DNA of 13,516 nt from contig CAINDZ010000613.1 in the NCBI GenBank assembly GCA_903847545.1, positions 1-13,516 on the forward strand, given 5' to 3'. Both the position numbers and the translations under genes were made by a program. The stretch is from an uncultured bacterium. Its GTDB lineage: Bacteria; Krumholzibacteriota; Krumholzibacteriia; LZORAL124-64-63. Numbering within the stretch: position 1 is the stretch's first letter; each line of letters begins with the position of its first letter. Positions 12,082 to 13,516 of the stretch are shown one piece after another. Below the pieces are notes generated by a model. That model saw nothing but the letters and a program-made list of their open reading frames with translations. It did no database searches and was not told the origin of the DNA.

Positions 12082-13516
12082 CTACCGGACGGCCGCCAGC
12101 GCGGCCGTTTCGCTTTGCAGGCGACGGTGCAGGACGGGCCACTCGGCCGCAGGGACCAGCGTGGCGGCCCGCGCCAGAGACTGCCCCGCGGCCGCCCGCT
12201 GCGCGGCGTCGCCGGTCGCCGCCCACCGCAGGCGCGCCAGGCGCCCGCGACGCCAGGCCAGCTCGGCCGCCTGCACGGGGAACCGCTCCCCGGTCAGCAC
12301 CGTCTCGGCAGCGGCCAGCAGCGAGTCGGCGCGCGCGAACCCCGCTCCCTGCGGCGCCAGCGCGCCCATCTCCGTCCAGGCGCTGCCACGCTCGAGGTCG
12401 GTCACCGCCAGCTCGAAGTCGTCGCGGTCCGGTCGCAGTGCGGCGGCGCCGGCGTCGAGTTCAGCCAGCGCGGCGGCAACGGATTCCTTCGCCGCGCCGC
12501 CGGGGCCGGCCATCGCGGCGCCGAGCAGGTCCAGGACGGCCCGGTCGCGACGCAGCTTCCAGTAGGAACGTCCCGCGGTCCCGGTGCGCAGATCGAGCGA
12601 CTGGTCCAGGTACGCCCAGGCGGAGTCGGCGTCGTCGGCCGCGCCGCGGCGGTCGCCCGCCTCCCAGCGCAGGGCGGCGCGCACGGCGTGGGCGCGGGCC
12701 CGGGCGTGCGCCAGGTACGAGCGGCCGTCGATGCTGCGCGCGCTGTCGGCCAGCGCGGCGGTGCGCCCGTCGGCGACAGCCTCGTCGAGCTGGGCCATGT
12801 CGCCGAGGGCCTCGCCGTACGTGACGCGGGCATCGGCCAGGTCCAGCAGGATGTCGGCCAGGTCGCGTCGACGTTCGGGGGGGCTGGGTCCGTCGGGGCC
12901 GTAGTCGCCGCCGATCGCGTCGTGCACCAGGCGCGCCTCGCCGTACTGGCGCAGCGACAGCTCCAGGTTCGTGACCGGCGAGGCGTAGGTGGCCAGCAGC
13001 CCCGAGGCCATGCCCTGGGCCTGGAACGGGTGGTGCAGCCCCAGGCGGGCGATGCGCCCGTACACCGGCCACAGCGGGTCGGCGCCCGAGGCCGTGTCCC
13101 ACGGCGGCTGGCTGCCCGCGCGGGCATCGCGCCAGTAGCCGCGCGCCTGCTCGATGACGGCCGGGTCGTGCGTGCGGGCGCCCAGGAAGTAGGCGAGCTC
13201 GCCCTGCCGCCAGTAGGTGTAGCGCTGCAGCGCCACGAAGCAGGGGCGCGGCGGCACGTGCGCCAGCTCCTCGCGCGCGGCGGCGAACAGCCGCGAGGCC
13301 TCCTGCAGCGTCGCCGGCGTGGGGGCGTCGTCGTGGCGCTTGCGGTCGCCCTCCTCGAGCAGCGCCATCACGTGGGCCAGCGAGGCGGGCGGCGTCGCGG
13401 GCCGGACCAGCAGCACGACGGCAACCACCGCGGCCACCGCCGCCAGCACGGCGCCCGCGGCAACGGCGCGCCGCAGCCGCGGCCGCGTGCGCAGGTGGCG
13501 GCGCCAGCGCTTCAGC
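12082..13516 (-). CDS. C-terminal part of a single-pass membrane protein with TPR-like helical domain, 5' end beyond window
   Basis: The frame stays open to the window edge (477 visible residues), so a GTG at 13449 is probably internal. The visible part begins with a basic stretch (LKRWRRHLRTRPRLRR), then one transmembrane helix (about residues 18-38, VAAGAVLAAVAAVVAVVLLV). A 430-residue Ala/Arg/Asp-rich, almost wholly helical region follows, with TPR-like segments such as DILLDLADARVTYGEALGD and LAHARARAHAVRAALRWEAGD. A cytosolic domain, basic juxtamembrane segment, single helix and helical-repeat ectodomain is the layout of many Hanks-type Ser/Thr kinases paired with PF07638 sigma factors, so the missing N-terminus may be a kinase. 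This is inference, as no kinase motif is visible. It converges on the sigma factor gene with 22 bp between stops. Confidence 0.75.
   Translation of the reverse strand, partial: LKRWRRHLRTRPRLRRAVAAGAVLAAVAAVVAVVLLVRPATPPASLAHVMALLEEGDRKRHDDAPTPATLQEASRLFAAAREELAHVPPRPCFVALQRYTYWRQGELAYFLGARTHDPAVIEQARGYWRDARAGSQPPWDTASGADPLWPVYGRIARLGLHHPFQAQGMASGLLATYASPVTNLELSLRQYGEARLVHDAIGGDYGPDGPSPPERRRDLADILLDLADARVTYGEALGDMAQLDEAVADGRTAALADSARSIDGRSYLAHARARAHAVRAALRWEAGDRRGAADDADSAWAYLDQSLDLRTGTAGRSYWKLRRDRAVLDLLGAAMAGPGGAAKESVAAALAELDAGAAALRPDRDDFELAVTDLERGSAWTEMGALAPQGAGFARADSLLAAAETVLTGERFPVQAAELAWRRGRLARLRWAATGDAAQRAAAGQSLARAATLVPAAEWPVLHRRLQSETAALAAVR
12089..12110 (+). terminator. Terminator hairpin of the ECF sigma gene, inside the convergent CDS
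   Basis: ACGGCCGC (12089-12096), loop CAGC, and GCGGCCGT (12101-12108) form a perfect 8-bp GC-rich stem running into TTT at 12108-12110. It lies 30 nt after the sigma stop and overlaps the last codons of the minus-strand gene. The T-run is short. Confidence 0.55.

Overview
This is a roughly 70% GC bacterial window with tightly packed genes on both strands and strong G/C third-position bias. No RNA gene, CRISPR array or intact mobile element is visible. Three traits suggest a member of the FCB-related or Gemmatimonadota-like phyla, such as Krumholzibacteriota or Eisenbacteria. They are a secreted protein ending in a FlgD-Ig/type IX-like C-terminal domain, a PF07638-type ECF sigma factor, and a GT-C membrane protein with a C-terminal TPR tail. 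The phylum is inferred from gene families only, since no marker gene is present.

Layout: (1) At 1-1594 (-) lies a 3'-truncated GT-C-type membrane glycosyltransferase with 531 visible residues. (2) At 1809-2219 (+) is a small zinc-ribbon/TM2 membrane protein with a good sigma-70-like promoter, followed by a strong hairpin shared with the convergent gene. (3) At 2393-3865 (-) is an organophosphate:phosphate antiporter-type MFS transporter with an extra N-terminal helix. (4) From 3866 to 4444 is a stretch of about 580 bp without a convincing gene. It is locally less GC-rich and holds an operator-like inverted repeat and a hairpin. (5) From 4445 to 8332 (-) is a two-gene signalling operon. A membrane hybrid histidine kinase (sensor-PAS-PAS-HisKA-HATPase-REC) is followed by an REC-HD-GYP response regulator, predicted to be a cyclic-di-GMP phosphodiesterase. 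A 17-bp-spaced promoter lies at 8423-8451.

(6) At 8602-9630 (+) is a secreted beta-rich protein of unknown function with a FlgD-like sorting/anchoring domain. (7) At 9655-11355 (-) is a TMTC-like GT-C glycosyltransferase/TPR protein. (8) At 11526-12059 (+) is an ECF sigma factor whose terminator hairpin lies inside the end of the convergent gene. (9) From 12082 to the window edge (-) is the C-terminal part of a single-pass membrane protein with a long TPR-like helical domain, perhaps the tail of a Hanks-type Ser/Thr kinase.

Functionally the window is mostly cell-envelope and signalling genes: two glycosyltransferases, a transporter, an exported protein, a phosphorelay feeding c-di-GMP hydrolysis, and an ECF sigma factor beside a possible receptor. 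The kinase and HD-GYP regulator very probably work together. The other links are only positional.
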